From Coffea arabica (taxonomy: Eukaryota > Streptophyta > Magnoliopsida > Gentianales > Rubiaceae): a stretch of 64,000 bases of DNA. Made by a program: the position numbers and the translations under genes. Numbering within the stretch: position 1 is the stretch's first letter; each line of letters opens with the position of its first letter. The stretch is from NCBI RefSeq assembly GCF_036785885.1, contig NC_092312.1:10868001-10932000 (forward strand), read 5' to 3'. The notes beneath the pieces were generated by a model, which worked only from the letters and a program-made list of their open reading frames with translations, was not told the DNA's origin and did not search any database. Of the stretch, positions 1 through 12,389 are shown in pieces.

Positions 1-583
1 ATTTTAGTCAATCATCTTTTGTGGTCGTCTTGATCCATTATGTTTAATCTCTCATCCCTTTAAGGTATGGTTAATGGAGAGATGATTTGGATCGAAAATT
101 TAAGAATACTAATGGAATTGATGACGTGCATGGTATGTGCATTAGTAAAAAGTTAAAAAAAAAAAAAAATTTATATATAAAGCTAAATAGAAAAGTGTCA
201 CAAGCCCTCAACCCTAATTTTTTTTTTTCCAATTTTCCTCGCCAATTTCTTTAACTAGAGTCCAAACTATATAAATAAAAGGATTAGACAATTTTCCCCC
301 TCATAATTTTCCCAAATTCATGACTTGCAAAGGATACAATAGTAAGGGATCATGCAATTAATAAGAAATGGAGAAATCAGTTGGCACAGTAAATATAAAA
401 TTTAGAAATTCACAAACACTTTTTAGTCAAAGAATAATTTTGTTGGTCTTTGAAGACACCTCAAATGAGTTTATAAACATAATTTTAAACACTTTTTTTT
501 TCTAATTTTCAGAAATTTAAACACATTGTAATAACTAATAATATTTTTTAGTTTGGAAACACCTTAAATATACTCCTAAAAAT

Positions 584-950
584 AAATTATTTATACCTTA
601 AAGTGCTTATTGTTATATTTGTATCCCACTAAAATTGCACATTTACACAATTTGTCTACTAACTTCATGCTTTTCTTGATATACTTTAAATTTTGAAGAA
701 AAAGGACAACATAGGGCACTTTTAGAATGAAAACATCTTCTCAATTCTAAAATGAGTTTTAAATTATTTATACGTTAAAGTGCCTGTTGTTATATTACAT
801 CCCACTAAATTTGCACATGCACGTAATTTGTCTATTAACTTCAAGCCTTTTTTAATGTACTTTTATTTTATTTTTTTTTAAAAAAAGGACAACAAAGGGC
901 ACTTTTAGAATGAAAATATTTCTCAATTCAGAATTGGGTTTTGTAATAAT
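584..950. repeat. Tandem duplication, two diverged units of about 177-185 bp
   Basis: Both units (about 584-760 and 761-950) begin with the same AAATTATTTATAC segment. They then share a 'cccactaaa-ttgcac' section, a 'ggacaaca-agggcac' section and 'ttttagaatgaaaa'. Copies differ by scattered substitutions and a longer T-run in the second. No coding content is seen. Confidence 0.7.
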
Positions 951-1148
951 ATATTTTGAAATGGATTGTCATTGTTACAAGTTACAACAAGTCAAAAGTA
1001 GAGAAGTGATGTTTTTCAAAGTTCAGGGTGCTAAGTGAAATTATTAAAAGCTTCAATGGAGGTTTTTGAAATTGTCCCTTCTTTTTGTTACAAAAATCTT
1101 TTTTTTTTCCTGCCTAGAAAATGATGTCTAATTAAAGACATTAGTATG

Positions 1149-1177
1149 CTTTTTTTTTTTTTTTTTTTTTGATAATG
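1149..1177 (-). mobile_element. Minute retroposon footprint (poly-A tail plus 7 nt)
   Basis: A 29-bp insert, read on the minus strand as CATTATC followed by about 22 A residues, is flanked by a perfect 14-bp direct repeat AAGACATTAGTATG (1135-1148 and 1178-1191). That is the structure left by target-primed reverse transcription that aborted almost at once. The same CATTATC-poly-A ending is seen on the minus strand near 12885. Confidence 0.75.
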
Positions 1178-2587
1178 AAGACATTAGTATGTTAAGTTAC
1201 AGATAAAAGATTTATCCCTAGCACTACTAACTCTTAAGTTTTCTTGAGGATGAAAATTTTCGTACTTGTTTTATTACAAAAATCTTTTTTATTTCATACT
1301 TGTTTTAGTTTTCTCGAGAAGTAGCGAGGCCATCAGTATCTGACTTACATATGAAAGATTGGGTTAAAAGCACTAACCCCTTCCTTCTCCTCCGCTAGTG
1401 GTTTGGTGCCATTTGCATCTTTCCCGTAACATTACTTTTATTGCACTTTCTTCCCTCAACTAACAATCAATATTAATAGTTTAGCAAAAAAAATTAATGA
1501 TCTCAAAACAATAATTAGTAGAAATAATACTCGGAAAGAAGATTTGGCTTTTTGTTTCAAGCGAATGTTCTTAAAAATGGAATCCAACCACTTAAAAAAA
1601 TCACGTGCCCTTGAAATCTATTTTAGAATTTAAAATAAAATCACTTCAAGTGCCAAAAAAATCATAAAATGATTGCAAAAGAAAGAATACCATATAACTT
1701 CAAAAACAAAATTTTCTGTTTAAATATTTAAATTTACACGATATGTGTATAAGAGACATCTTACCATATTTGTAACTTACCTCCATCTATTGATATGATA
1801 TCCATAATCTGAGAATGAATAAGGTTAACTATAGCAAAGTTTTCGAATTTACTTAATATGGTATAATTTTTTGTTAATAGAAGTGGAATGTTTTGGGAAC
1901 TTACTTTTTGATTTGCCAAAAAAATAAAAAATTGCATTGTTAAAAATGGATGACATGAGAAGCTTGGGCAGGGGAAAAAAGAATAAAAGAAAATGGAGAT
2001 AAGGACGAAATTGAAACATTTGACATTTTAGTATTTAACAGAGGAAGCAATTTGCCAATTCCGCCTTCATTTGCAGAAGAGAACCACGGCTTAGTGCCTT
2101 TAGCCCTAAAAGATTTGTCCATGCGACTAATACTAACTTTTCAGTTTTAGGTACAGGAATTGCCCCAAAATAATCAAGGCATAGAAATTGCCCCAAAAGC
2201 AATTGGGAGCATAGCCCAGAAATATTCGTTTAACTAGTTCCTAACCCATTACTTAAGCGTAACTGCCCATAATTTGTTGAAGGATTTTAAAAAAGAAAAA
2301 CTATAAGTTGATTGATAAAAAGATTTAGGTTGCCTTTGATATTAGGTCATTGAATTTTCAAGTATTAAATCTAATACATTTGAGTATATATTATATTCAG
2401 TGACAAGTGAATAGGTTATCACTTAATTTTGAGAGCAAGGTTTGCCCAGGAAATTCAGTGCCACTTAATTAATTCAGATGTTCAATTTTTTGTTATCAAA
2501 CAGTCTGAATATGTTAAGATCTGAATCCATTAAATTTAAGTACTAAATTGAGTTATCAAATAAGGCCTTAGTAAGACATAAGTGATA

Positions 2588-2589
<2 letters not shown>

Positions 2590-2651
<62 letters not shown>
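2590..2651. repeat. (AT)n microsatellite
   Basis: About 60 bp of uninterrupted AT dinucleotides. Confidence 0.97.
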
Positions 2652-2655
<4 letters not shown>

Positions 2656-3273
2656 GGAAATTAATAAATTAATTAAAAATTACTATAAATAAGGCAGTAA
2701 AAAAGGAAGAGAATTAATTATTACAAAAAAAAAAGCAGTAAAAGAATTTAAAAAATTTAAAAACACAAATTCTTAAGAAGTGGCGAAAAGATGGATAGTC
2801 CATTTGATAGAACATGAATATGTTCAACTTGACAGAATGCGGATACGTTCAACTCAGCAATCTACCATATGAAAAACTGAACATTATTTTATGTGTGCGT
2901 GTGCATGAGATTTGTAAAAACGGTAATTGCTTTTCCAAGGGGTTCATTAAACTAGCATATAGTCGGAACCAGCAATATAATAGCTGAAATGAAACCCCAA
3001 ACAACTTCAGAATATTATCATTTCAAGCACCATTGAAACAAAACCTCGTAACCAGAACGACAAAACCCATTGCAAGCAAATTAATCACCAATCAAGAAAT
3101 ACTAGGTTTGTTTATTCCTTGGTCACAAACTCCAGTAACACTGGCAGTTATATTTGCAATATCCAGGTTGGTAGTTGCCTCTACTTTTATGATGCTTTGA
3201 GGACAAAATGACATTAGTGTTTGAGCCCGAAATACCAATGTGAAAAACAAATAGACTATGTAAGAAAATGTTT

Positions 3274-3432
3274 GTTTGGATTGCCGGTTTATTTGTCAAA
3301 ATATATTTGCTTATATCATTATTACAATTTCCAACACACCTTTTTATCTTTCCAATTACCTTTTTATCTCACATACATCACATCACAAAAAGTGCTACAG
3401 TAAAAATATCTCTAATAATTCACAATCCAAAC
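3274..3432. mobile_element. Short MITE with GTTTGGATTG terminal inverted repeats
   Basis: The element starts GTTTGGATTG and ends CAATCCAAAC, about 160 bp in all, with AAATGTTT on the left and AAATGTAA on the right as a near-perfect 8-bp target duplication. The size and duplication suit a hAT-type MITE. Related internal sequence (CTCACATA-ATCA) occurs at 7913-8095, reversed, and inside the CLASSY fragment at about 17862-17985. Confidence 0.7.
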
Positions 3433-3965
3433 AAATGTAAAACATCATAATAGCCTTTGAAGCAAATGGCAAAACTAGTAACTAAACTAGTAGGCATTCT
3501 TTGTTTTAGTAATTCAACATTTTATGTAGCCAAAATAATCATTGAACTAATAAAAAACAGGTATAATTTTTTGTCAGCCACGTAGTAAATATTTACATTT
3601 CTTGTCACTAATCTAATGAGAGTGTACACTTTGTAGTCACAAAACGCATCATTTTAGTTAAATAAAGAGTTTAGTGATCAAAATAGAGAAGTCTAAACAG
3701 TTTAGTGACAATGTGTGTCATTTGCTCTAACCTTTAGTACGTTGTTTATAAAAAGTTCAAGGAAAATGAAATAAAAATTATTATTTTATCATGATGCTAA
3801 GTTCATGTTTCTTCTTCTTTCCACCTGAAGTAATATTTATCTATCTTCATTTATATTTTTTGTTTTCTTTTTATGCAAATTTCGAACTCCAGATTGAGAA
3901 TAGTATGGTTATTATTGTTAATATAAAATCACTTCCATACAAACCAATAAAACAAGTACGTCATA

Positions 3966-4115
3966 TATTGAGTAAATTTTATATACACCGTCAAATGTAT
4001 ACATTACTATGTTTGGATGGGTGACACATTAAATTCAAATTTTGCACATGTGATATATCTAATAGTGATAGTGTATACACTGATAATGTATATAAGATTA
4101 ATCTTATTTTATATG
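3966..4115. mobile_element. Palindromic MITE remnant with TATACAC ends
   Basis: Sequence resembling 'taaattttatatacaccg' at one side and 'gtgtatacactgataatg' at the other forms a loose palindrome. The same arrangement recurs at 29218-29372, where it clearly interrupts a repeat block, which supports a mobile origin. Confidence 0.45.
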
Positions 4116-5606
4116 CTGACTATAAGGTACTACACTATAAACGAGTGCCAGTACTTGCTAATCAAACAAGATATTCTTGACCAACAAAAGTAGGCATAAT
4201 CCTGTATCTAAATTCTAAGTGTCAAGGTATGTACATCGGTTGTGTTGTGCCTACCGTATTCAAGCATGCAACATTGGTCTTTCTTTTTCCTTCTCTTTGT
4301 TCTGGTTTTACTTCCCATGCATGATCATAGCCAGCTACAAGAAAATCTTCTGAAAGGTAAGGCTAACTAAAGGATTGTGGATTAGTACAAATGGAATTTG
4401 CAAGGTGCTAGAAAGTAACCGCAAATAGACCTTCATCATGTAAGGGCCACCTTCCCTACGAGTCAAATGGTAACAATCTATGAATGGTTGGATAATTGGG
4501 ACTTAAAAGTAGATTCTTTGTTGGTAAAAGGAAGACGAAGTAGGAGTTTCCGAAGCCGCGTGTTTCTCTGGTGATATCTGGCTGGCAGCTTATCAGCATG
4601 CTTTTCTAGAATGGGACAGCTTAGCACCGAAAACTAAAACCCTGACTGCGTGGATAGATCATTGCGGCGCAAATTTTGATCCTGTAATTAAGGTTCAAGG
4701 ATTCCAGCTAGGTTCCCTCAAACCATTAACTCCGATACAGCCAGATCCTCAATGAAATCCTCGGTATCAGAATAGGAAATTAACATCTTATTATTAATGC
4801 AGAAAGCGCAAGGTCCATGTTCTCTGAAGACGCCGCTCACCAAAACAAGTAGGGAATGGAAATAAACACAATGGTAGATCCTTCATTTTCCTTTTCATAA
4901 TGTACTAATCTCTGCCTGACAATCTTGGCGATAACCGTCCCCGAAAACAAAAGGATTTAATACTGATAATTTCAACAAGAAATCAACAGGTAGCCCCCCA
5001 TCACCTGATTGTTGAAAAGGTATTGACCAAATAGAATCAGCAGAGTTCAGACACAGATGCATTAATGCAGAACATAAAAGGGCAAAAAAATATACAGTAC
5101 ATATCCTAAATGAAACAAGAATCTCAGCTGACGTCTCAAATTGGCCAAGAATAATCTCTTACATAGTTCTACTGCACCGTAGTGATTACATGGAGGAGGA
5201 AGAACAACATTGTGTAGGGAGAACAGAAGAACAATCAAATTGCAAAATCAGCTTGGAAGAGATGTATTCATTCAACCAATTCGAATAAGTTTACCAAAGA
5301 GCTAGGAGGCTCATATATACACGCTTTTGAGAATAAAAAGGGCCACTACAGCTCCTTAAATGAAATCCCTAAACCATTTCTTCTACATGTACAAACAAAG
5401 TATAAACAAGCCAATCCTATCTTCAATGAAAGAATTGAAGAAAATGGGCCTGCATGGATTTGTTTTGTCATGTACAAACTATCAAAAAATCTGACCCGCA
5501 CGTCAGATTTTTCTCTCTGTCTCTGTCTTCTATCTATTTAGCTTAACCAAGTTACCAATTGTACAACAAGAAGAAGACCGTTCTGGATCTTCATAGATTA
5601 TTCAAC

Positions 5607-6596
5607 TCATATTTCTGCATCCATTGCCACAAATAGCTCTCTTCGTGGCCAATTCTCTTCGCCAGCAGAAGTAAATAAGGCCACCGAAATGTCAGCCAAC
5701 TTCTTGCTGCTCAATCGAGCCCTCGGAATTCTCACTTGCCTTGGAGCTTGTTCGATTTCATTGAACTCATCCAGATTTTCCAAATCAATAGCATTTGGAA
5801 ATCCAAGGGTCTTCCTGGGGGTACTATATGCAAAATGCCATTGCTTTGCAATCAAAGTCTGCATTTTTGTTTAAGAAATCCAAATCAAAATCAACTAATG
5901 CTCAAGACAAGTTGAAGAAAGCACTCAAATTTTAAATTAATTCAATTCATAGAGATATATAAAAGCTTACCGCTTCTCTTAGCGATTTGGAAACAAAAAA
6001 CAGCCTCTTCAAATCATCATGTTCAACACCACATAATATCCTAATCTGCAGGACAAAAACAAATCCCATCCTTGAGTATTAGCATTCAGCCCAAAAGGTA
6101 ACCTTAAGATTAATTTCCAAATATGACCATCCAAAAAAGCCCTCATCTTTCACCAGTAAAGCAAAACTTAATTAGTGGCCGTAAATGCAAATGCCCCTAA
6201 GAAAAGGGCAGAACATTCACTTCAACTCTTAAGCAATTATAAAAAATTACTCCATAAAACCAAGCCAATAACTACATTTCAGCATAATTAAAGTACAAAC
6301 TGCATATCCAAGTATCATTAACACAGAAAGCTTAAGAACAACCCCCAGTTAAAATCTCAACTCACCAGGACATCTTGAGGCAATGCTTCAAGAGTAGACT
6401 TGTCTGAAGTGAAAAATGAGGCCTCATAGCTGCAGCGTTTTTTGGTGGGAGTTCTATCAAAGCAATCAATTTCCATCACATCATTGGATGGTAAAGCAAC
6501 CCTTTTCCGCCCAAATGAGGTGCTCCTGACCAACCCCATCCCAAACCCTCCATTTCCCCTCTGGGAATTGCAACCACATTTCTTCCCCAATGCCAT
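5607..6596 (-). CDS. FBS: F-box stress-induced (FBS1/At1g61340-like) protein
   Basis: Three coding exons on the minus strand: 6366-6596, 5971-6045 and 5607-5858. The introns have GT-AG ends and the phases close, giving 185 aa; as I recall, the Arabidopsis family member has the same length. The protein begins MALGKKCG and contains the family signature GLVRSTSFGRKRVALP near residues 20-36. A short F-box follows at about residues 68-102 (LEALPQDVL, then IRILCGVEHDDLKRLF, then VSKSLREA), and a basic C-terminal part contains ARLSSKKLADIS. FBS proteins are small SCF-type substrate receptors induced by wounding, jasmonate and other stress. A longer upstream ATG at 6662 lies beyond a likely 5' UTR acceptor and is not preferred. 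Its promoter has an ACGT-core cluster. Confidence 0.93.
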
Positions 6597-6652
6597 CTTT
6601 GTCCTGTTCTGTCTCTTCAACAAAGTTCCGTGAATCCAAGATCTGATTTTTC

Positions 6653-6839
6653 CACCAAGCATACAAAATCAATCAGCACCCAAAACACCAAGAAAAGAAA
6701 AGAAAACCCAATTTTCCGACTCGAACAAATTACCTATAAATAACACACAGACCCAGAATCTAAAATCGTTATGATAAAATCTATGAAACAGAAAACTAGA
6801 AACATAAGAGGCAGAGACAGGCGGTAGATAGATAGATAC
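6653..6839 (-). other. Predicted 5' UTR intron of the FBS gene
   Basis: On the minus strand a donor CTCAAG/GTATCTATC at 6840/6839 and an acceptor TTTTTCAG-type end (AAAAATCAG/ATCTTGG) at 6653/6652 bound a T-rich 187-bp segment directly upstream of the start codon. It removes the upstream in-frame ATG at 6662. Inferred from splice consensus only. Confidence 0.6.
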
Positions 6840-6960
6840 CTTGAGGCGAAACTTGACCTAAATACCTAAATTTTAGCGAGAGAGTAAATTGAGGTTGGCT
6901 GTAACTGCCGTTTGCTGAGAAGGAAACAAATAAAACCAGTTATAACCCTGTAAGTCAAGA

Positions 6961-6968
6961 TATTTATA
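6961..6968 (-). promoter_or_regulatory. TATA box for the FBS gene
   Basis: The minus strand reads TATAAATA here, about 120 bp upstream of the predicted first splice donor, which leaves room for a short leader exon. Position and sequence fit a core promoter. Confidence 0.5.
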
Positions 6969-7333
6969 GTTGTACGAAACTGAGGATTTTTCTAATCTTG
7001 TGTGCTGACACATCGGTACAATTTTTAAATTGCTTATAGATTAATACGTAGGAGGGAAAATGGATATGGTAAAAGATTTTGATTTTATTTGATTTTTCAC
7101 TAGAAACTACTGGAAATCTCGGATAAAAATATCTGTGGGCTGGGTCGGGTGCTTTTAGATAAATATCCAGGAGAGAAAATGGATGTGGTAAAAGATTTGA
7201 TTTTTCACTAGAAACTACTGGAGATCGTGGAGCACCCTGGGATTGGCGGGTTAAAAAAAAAAGAAGGAATGCAATGCATAGAGAGTAGAGAGTCGAGAGG
7301 GAAAAAATAAGAACTAGCCGTTATGGAAAGAGA

Positions 7334-7596
7334 CACGTGGCGGAGCAGGAGAGGTTGGAGGAAGTAACTTGGGTGGTCCAGTGACGTGGCTGGAATGGTC
7401 GGTCCAAGTCGGCTGGTCGGGGTCGGTAGCTTATCTGACACGTTTATGGGTTCATGGACTGGGTCATTTGGCTGGTTGATATTATGACCATACACGTGTA
7501 ATCTAACTGTACTTTGACGGATGAGGAAGTCATGGGTGGTTGAGCGAAGGATCGATGGTCAGGATTTGTTGGAGGATCACACGTGAGAGGGACGTG
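7334..7596. promoter_or_regulatory. Cluster of G-box/ABRE (ACGT-core) motifs upstream of FBS
   Basis: CACGTG occurs at 7334-7339, 7493-7498 and 7580-7585. ACGTGGC (ABRE core) occurs at 7335-7341 and 7384-7390, and GACGTG at 7591-7596. The cluster lies about 370-635 bp upstream of the TATA box. bZIP and bHLH factors of ABA, light and jasmonate signalling bind such sites, which fits a stress-induced gene. Binding is inferred. Confidence 0.6.
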
Positions 7597-7912
7597 AGTA
7601 GAAGATCGGTGGCCAGTTCTATAGTGCTAGTTTGTAGTGGGAAGTAGGTGTCTTCCAATTCGGCGGCTGAAGAAGAGTGAAGAGTGAGTGGCTGCTGTAG
7701 CAGTGTTTACACGGGGCTGTTTGGGTCAAAAGCAGGTCAACACGCCCTACTTTAATCGTGGTTCTGTCCGATGGGTGGCCCTCTGGACTTTGGCGGGCAA
7801 GTGGGCAAATTATGGTAGTGTCTTTGTTTGTTTGTGTTTTTTTTTTCCCTCTCTTGTAACATGGAGTTAGGATAGGAGATTGTTTAGGATAACTTTAAAA
7901 AAATATTACAAT

Positions 7913-8095
7913 GGATCTATTTGGATAGATTAATTGAAATATTATTTGAAATAATTATTATAATATTTTTTATGATGTGATATATGTGAGATAAAAAAGT
8001 GATTAAAAATATTTGTTGATATGATATAGATGAGATAAGAAAATAATCTAAAAATGTGTTTATGATAGAAGCAAATATATTTGTTAACTGCTTAA
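7913..8095. mobile_element. MITE related to the element at 3274
   Basis: It begins CTATTTGGATAGATTAATT and runs through GATGTGATATATGTGAGAT, which is the complement of the CTCACATA-ATCA core of the 3274 element. The right end is not sharply defined. Confidence 0.45.
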
Positions 8096-8254
8096 TATTC
8101 TTAATGGTCAATTCCTCTCATATTATTAATCCAATTATTAGGCCTAACAGAAAACCATGAGATTCACTGGCGGAATTTTGAGGAAGAAGGACACTCATAA
8201 TGCTAACGGTTATTTTCCCAAAAAAACAAAAAAAAAGAGCTAAAAATTAGTACT

Positions 8255-8560
8255 ATGTTGTATGAAGTGTAACTGCTGTTGCTACCACTGATTTTGGGAC
8301 CTCTTAGAGGCTCTTGATGTGGTAAAATTAATGATAAACTCTTGACTAGCAATTGCCCTGTCCGAGATTGCTTTCTTCTAGCTTATGTGTTGCTTGATGT
8401 CCAATTTTGCGTTATGTAAGGTAACCCTAATGCATTGAGCGTTTTTCATTCAAATATAACCGATCTTTATTTTAGGAAATGACTTTTTAATCAAGAAACT
8501 AATCTAGCCAAGATTATAGCAACGGGTGAGGAGCTTAGGTTGGAAGATGGGAGGGCAGAA
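8255..8560. repeat. Diverged direct duplication, copy 1
   Basis: This pairs with 10130-10440. Shared landmarks in the same order are 'cttagagg', 'tgttgcttgatg', 'attaagcg/attgagcg', 'cattc', 'atcaag-aac-aa-cta', and 'gagctt-g'. Neither copy has a sustained reading frame. Confidence 0.6.
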
Positions 8561-8992
8561 TGAAGATGAGTAAGAAGAAAGGAAGAAAAGGAAAAATTAC
8601 TTGTTCAACACATTTGTACTAATAAAATATCACATGCAAAGCACACGACTAATCTACCTTTAAACTAGCTATGTAAACTTTCTGAATAATGGGAAATTAC
8701 TACTATAGAAGAAAAGTGTGGAGAAGAGAGTTAATTTCACTTTAAAATAGAAAAAAATCACTTGAAATTAAGTGTTTATACTTTATACTACGTGAGACAA
8801 AACTTCTACTTTTCATAAGGCTTTGCAAACGAATTTCAGTAGAAGGTTAAAAGTTGATTTTTTCGCTAAGATCAATTTTCCACAGACTGTGAAAAGAATT
8901 CGTATCTAGGCGTTGTCTGCAAGAAACTATGATTTTAAGTGTTTATACTCTGTTCTTTACAAATTGGAGTAAAGAAATAGTCTTGCCAGACT

Positions 8993-9654
8993 AGGGTTCC
9001 GTTTGATGAAACTGAATCTGAATTCTGAAGTCTGAATTCTGAAATCTGAATACCGAAACAATTAATTTGCTGAATTTTAAGCACTGAAAAGAAATATATG
9101 AATGTCTGAATTTTAATGTTAAACATATTTAAACTGTTTGATAAACATTTATAATTGAATGCTTAATAAGTTTAATTTGACAAATTTGCCCTTATATTTT
9201 TTCATCCAAAAAAGAAATATGACCTATGATTTAATTAGCTAAAAATGTTAGGTATGAAAATGACAATATTTATTTTTAAATCAAATTAATATAAAAGATG
9301 AAATATATTATATGAGGAGTATGGAGAAGATGTGAAAATCATTCAAAAGGGAGAAAAAAGAAATATAAAATCATTAGATAGAGAATATTAGATTGTTTAA
9401 TTAGATAAGAATTTTGAACATAATTAACACACAAGGGTAGATTTGGTAGATAAGATAAGGTAATTGAAGTAATTCTATTGATTCTTATCAGAATTAAGCA
9501 TTCAGTTAGGATTCTTCTGCTGAAAAAAATACACACAAGTTCAGCACTACTTAACAAGTTTAGCAAATGGATTTTCATTTATCAAATATTCAAAACATCT
9601 GAATGTCTAAAAAAATTCAGATTCAACACTTTTTTATGTTATCAAACAGACCCT
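8993..9654. mobile_element. Non-autonomous hAT-like element
   Basis: The left end AGGGTTCCGTTTGATGAA and the right end GTTATCAAACAGACCCT form imperfect terminal inverted repeats. Just inside, both sides carry related 'gaatctgaat' / 'attcagattc' sequence. The length is about 660 bp with no transposase coding, and I could not fix the target duplication. Confidence 0.5.
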
Positions 9655-10129
9655 GGGTATGCATACAGATTTTCTCACATTGTTTCATGTAATTAGTGTG
9701 CAGGCTCGTAAACAAAATTTGTTATTCCTATTAATCGTGCTAGATATAAAGTACAAAGGTACCTTTTATGTGTAATATCACTTTAATTAATGGAAGTCCC
9801 GAATAATGCTTCTTAGATAACGTTAGTCAATGTCTTGGGAAAACCATTCTATCAATTTATATCCAAATTGTCACATCATTCAATAATGAAGGGTTTTATG
9901 TTTTGAATTATTGCACCTCATACAATTCAACGTCCAAATTAAAACTCTTTTTTTTTTAATCTTAAATATATGATAAACATAAACAATGACTACCCACTTT
10001 ACTTTCGTAAATTTAAGCATACCTGTGGGAATGTGTTTTTGCACTAGTCTACATATAAAGACAGGTCTCCTTGGCAAATGTCTTTTTAACCTATCATATT
10101 TTTAAGTTTTTAACAGCGAAAAATGTTCT

Positions 10130-10440
10130 TAGTTGCGCACGAAGTTGGAGGAAGTATTACTTTAATTACTATTGCGTCATATGCTTAGAGGCCCTGGATA
10201 TGGTATAATGATAATCTTTTGACCAATAATCATCCTATCCTTGTTAGGTTTCTCCTACTATGTTGCTTGATGACCAGTGCTGCCTCATGCATGGTAAACA
10301 TAACGTATTAAGCGTAGTTCATTCCAAGATGACCTATCTTGGGATGTTTTACGAGGAATAATAACTTTTCAATCAAGGAACAAACCTAACTAGCTTTACA
10401 GTAATGGGCAAGAGCTTGGCATTAGACATGAGAAGATAAT
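10130..10440. repeat. Diverged direct duplication, copy 2
   Basis: Second copy of the block at 8255-8560, about 1.9 kb downstream in the same orientation. Its reading frames are broken. Confidence 0.6.
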
Positions 10441-11547
10441 AAAGATGTAAACAAGTCAAGTCGAGCCAAATATCACACATTTAAACTTTATTCATTAACA
10501 TATTCAAACAAGACTCGTGTTCACTCGTTAATATTCGAGTTTTAAATATATGTTCTTTTAACAGCTTTAAAAGATAGACAAAAAAGACGATTGAGTAAGA
10601 ACAAAGAAAGAAAAACCAGAGGGATGGAAGCGGGGAGGCAAGCAGCATATTTGCAGTTTGCAAGAAGCAATCACGTCTAAAGGAGATGATTAATCAACAA
10701 GTGCATACCAGAAGTAAATATATAGGCATCAATCATGGACCACATTAAAGAGTTTAACTAAAGTGGGATGGAACGCAACTATGATTTAAGGGTAGTGAAA
10801 ATTATACCAATGATTTAAGCACGACTGCATGGGAGTACGAACGATAACAGTTTGGCTAACAAATTAACAACATCAAGGACACCAACTTTTTAAGGAAACA
10901 AAAAGCAAAGAAAAGAAAAGGTACTTCAAGTTGTGCCAAGTACTCTTGAAAAGGAGCCTTCTAAGCTTTTTGATCGGATCAAGTTTTGGTAAAGAAGTAT
11001 GTCAAAACAACTAAAGAGATTGTCTTGGTCACTGATCGGGCTTGAAAGAATCCGCTAGCTTCCAGTGGTTCAAACACTAAAAAATAAGCACATAAAGTTT
11101 TCCTTTAATAATTTTGACTATCCTTTTTTGGTTGGCAGATTAGTCCCCGAAGATGATGTATAAAATATGGATTTGGGGATACTTCTTCCATCATTCAATG
11201 ATGGGAAAAACAGATAAAATGTCTTTTACCGAAATCAAAACCCAAGAATTACCCATTTGCACATATCCATTTTATAGCTCGTGCGCTTGACGTGGCATTA
11301 GTAAAAAAAATAAAAATAAAAATGGTGCTAGTATAAAAAGAGTAGGATTAATTTGTGACCAAGAAAAAATGTCTCGATGGTTAAAAGAAGTAGTAGATTG
11401 ACAGTGGAACAAGATGAATTCTACGCACTTCCAAAGACAGCTGAATTTTAATATCAGAAAAATGAGAGATTGCCCTGAATAAAAAGAAGTTTAAACAAGA
11501 ACACTAGATTTTTTTTAATCAAATATCAACAATAATGTTAAAATCAA

Positions 11548-11680
11548 GGGATAATTTCACAAACCTCCCTTGTAATGGTATTAATGATAGGGCAAAAACC
11601 ACCGTGTAAGACTTAGTAGCAATTTTTAAATTGTTTGATAGCCATTTGACTTTATTATTACCTTTTTTTGAAATTATCCC
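11548..11680. mobile_element. Small MITE with GGGATAATTTCA ends
   Basis: It begins GGGATAATTTCA and ends TGAAATTATCCC, exact 12-bp inverted repeats around a 133-bp element without coding. The ends resemble those of the larger element at 56902-57628, so the two may belong to one MULE-like family. Confidence 0.65.
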
Positions 11681-12389
11681 TTACTATATAAATCAAGAAA
11701 GAAACTGGGATGATTGCCACAGATATTGCAGTACAAATTGTGAGCTCATTGGAAAGGTTAAAACCTTGGGCGGTTGAAGGTACATATATTTCTATTATAT
11801 GCAATGACTCAAAAATTGGAGCATCCAAAAACAACTAGAGATAAAAAATGTTCAAAACTCCCGATCCGTTAACTACTTGGGCCCTCCCACTCCGACCAAG
11901 TCTGCCCCGCGTTAACAGTAACAGATGAATTAGCCACTGGCCCCAAAAGTCTTCGCAAGGGATTGATTTTTAACACAGGAAGTGGGCCTGCAAAATTCCC
12001 AAGAACGATACCGCTGGACTGGGTCCAGGGTCAAAGTAGGAAGTATGCAGTCCATACTATTTTTCCTTCAAAAAATTGTTATACTGTATATTTTAATTTA
12101 GACGAGTACCCTGTTCCACCGCAGGGATCTTTTCTCTTTTTTTCACTTTCACCCAATTAATACTCAAATATTAAATTTTGAATGTTAATTGCACTTGATT
12201 TGCACATTGGTCTACATAGCCAGTATATACAGTAAAATATTAAATCTTGCTCAGTGGGTAATTGACAATTACCTTCGTAAGCTACTGCCTATATATATAT
12301 TTCAATCATTTTGGTGGGATTGCATATATAAGATTGCATGTATATTCACTCCTCCGGTAAGGCCATATGATCAAACTCAACCATCTTTA

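Larger units (their letters stand above)
1..5606. other. AT-rich intergenic region left of the FBS gene
   Basis: I see no convincing gene here. Open frames are short, AT-rich and resemble no family I know. The stretch holds a tandem duplication, a minute retroposon footprint, an (AT)n microsatellite and two MITEs, listed separately. A further hAT-like remnant may lie at about 2330-2575, judging only by weakly matching ends. The part from 4130 to 5200 is less AT-rich but is broken by stops in every frame. The last 300-400 bases before 5607 probably include the 3' UTR of the FBS gene. Confidence 0.6.

Noticed and set aside
6481..6672. Alternative 63-codon frame over FBS exon 1
   Set aside because: Different frame from the FBS product, whose signature motif and splice phases settle the reading frame.
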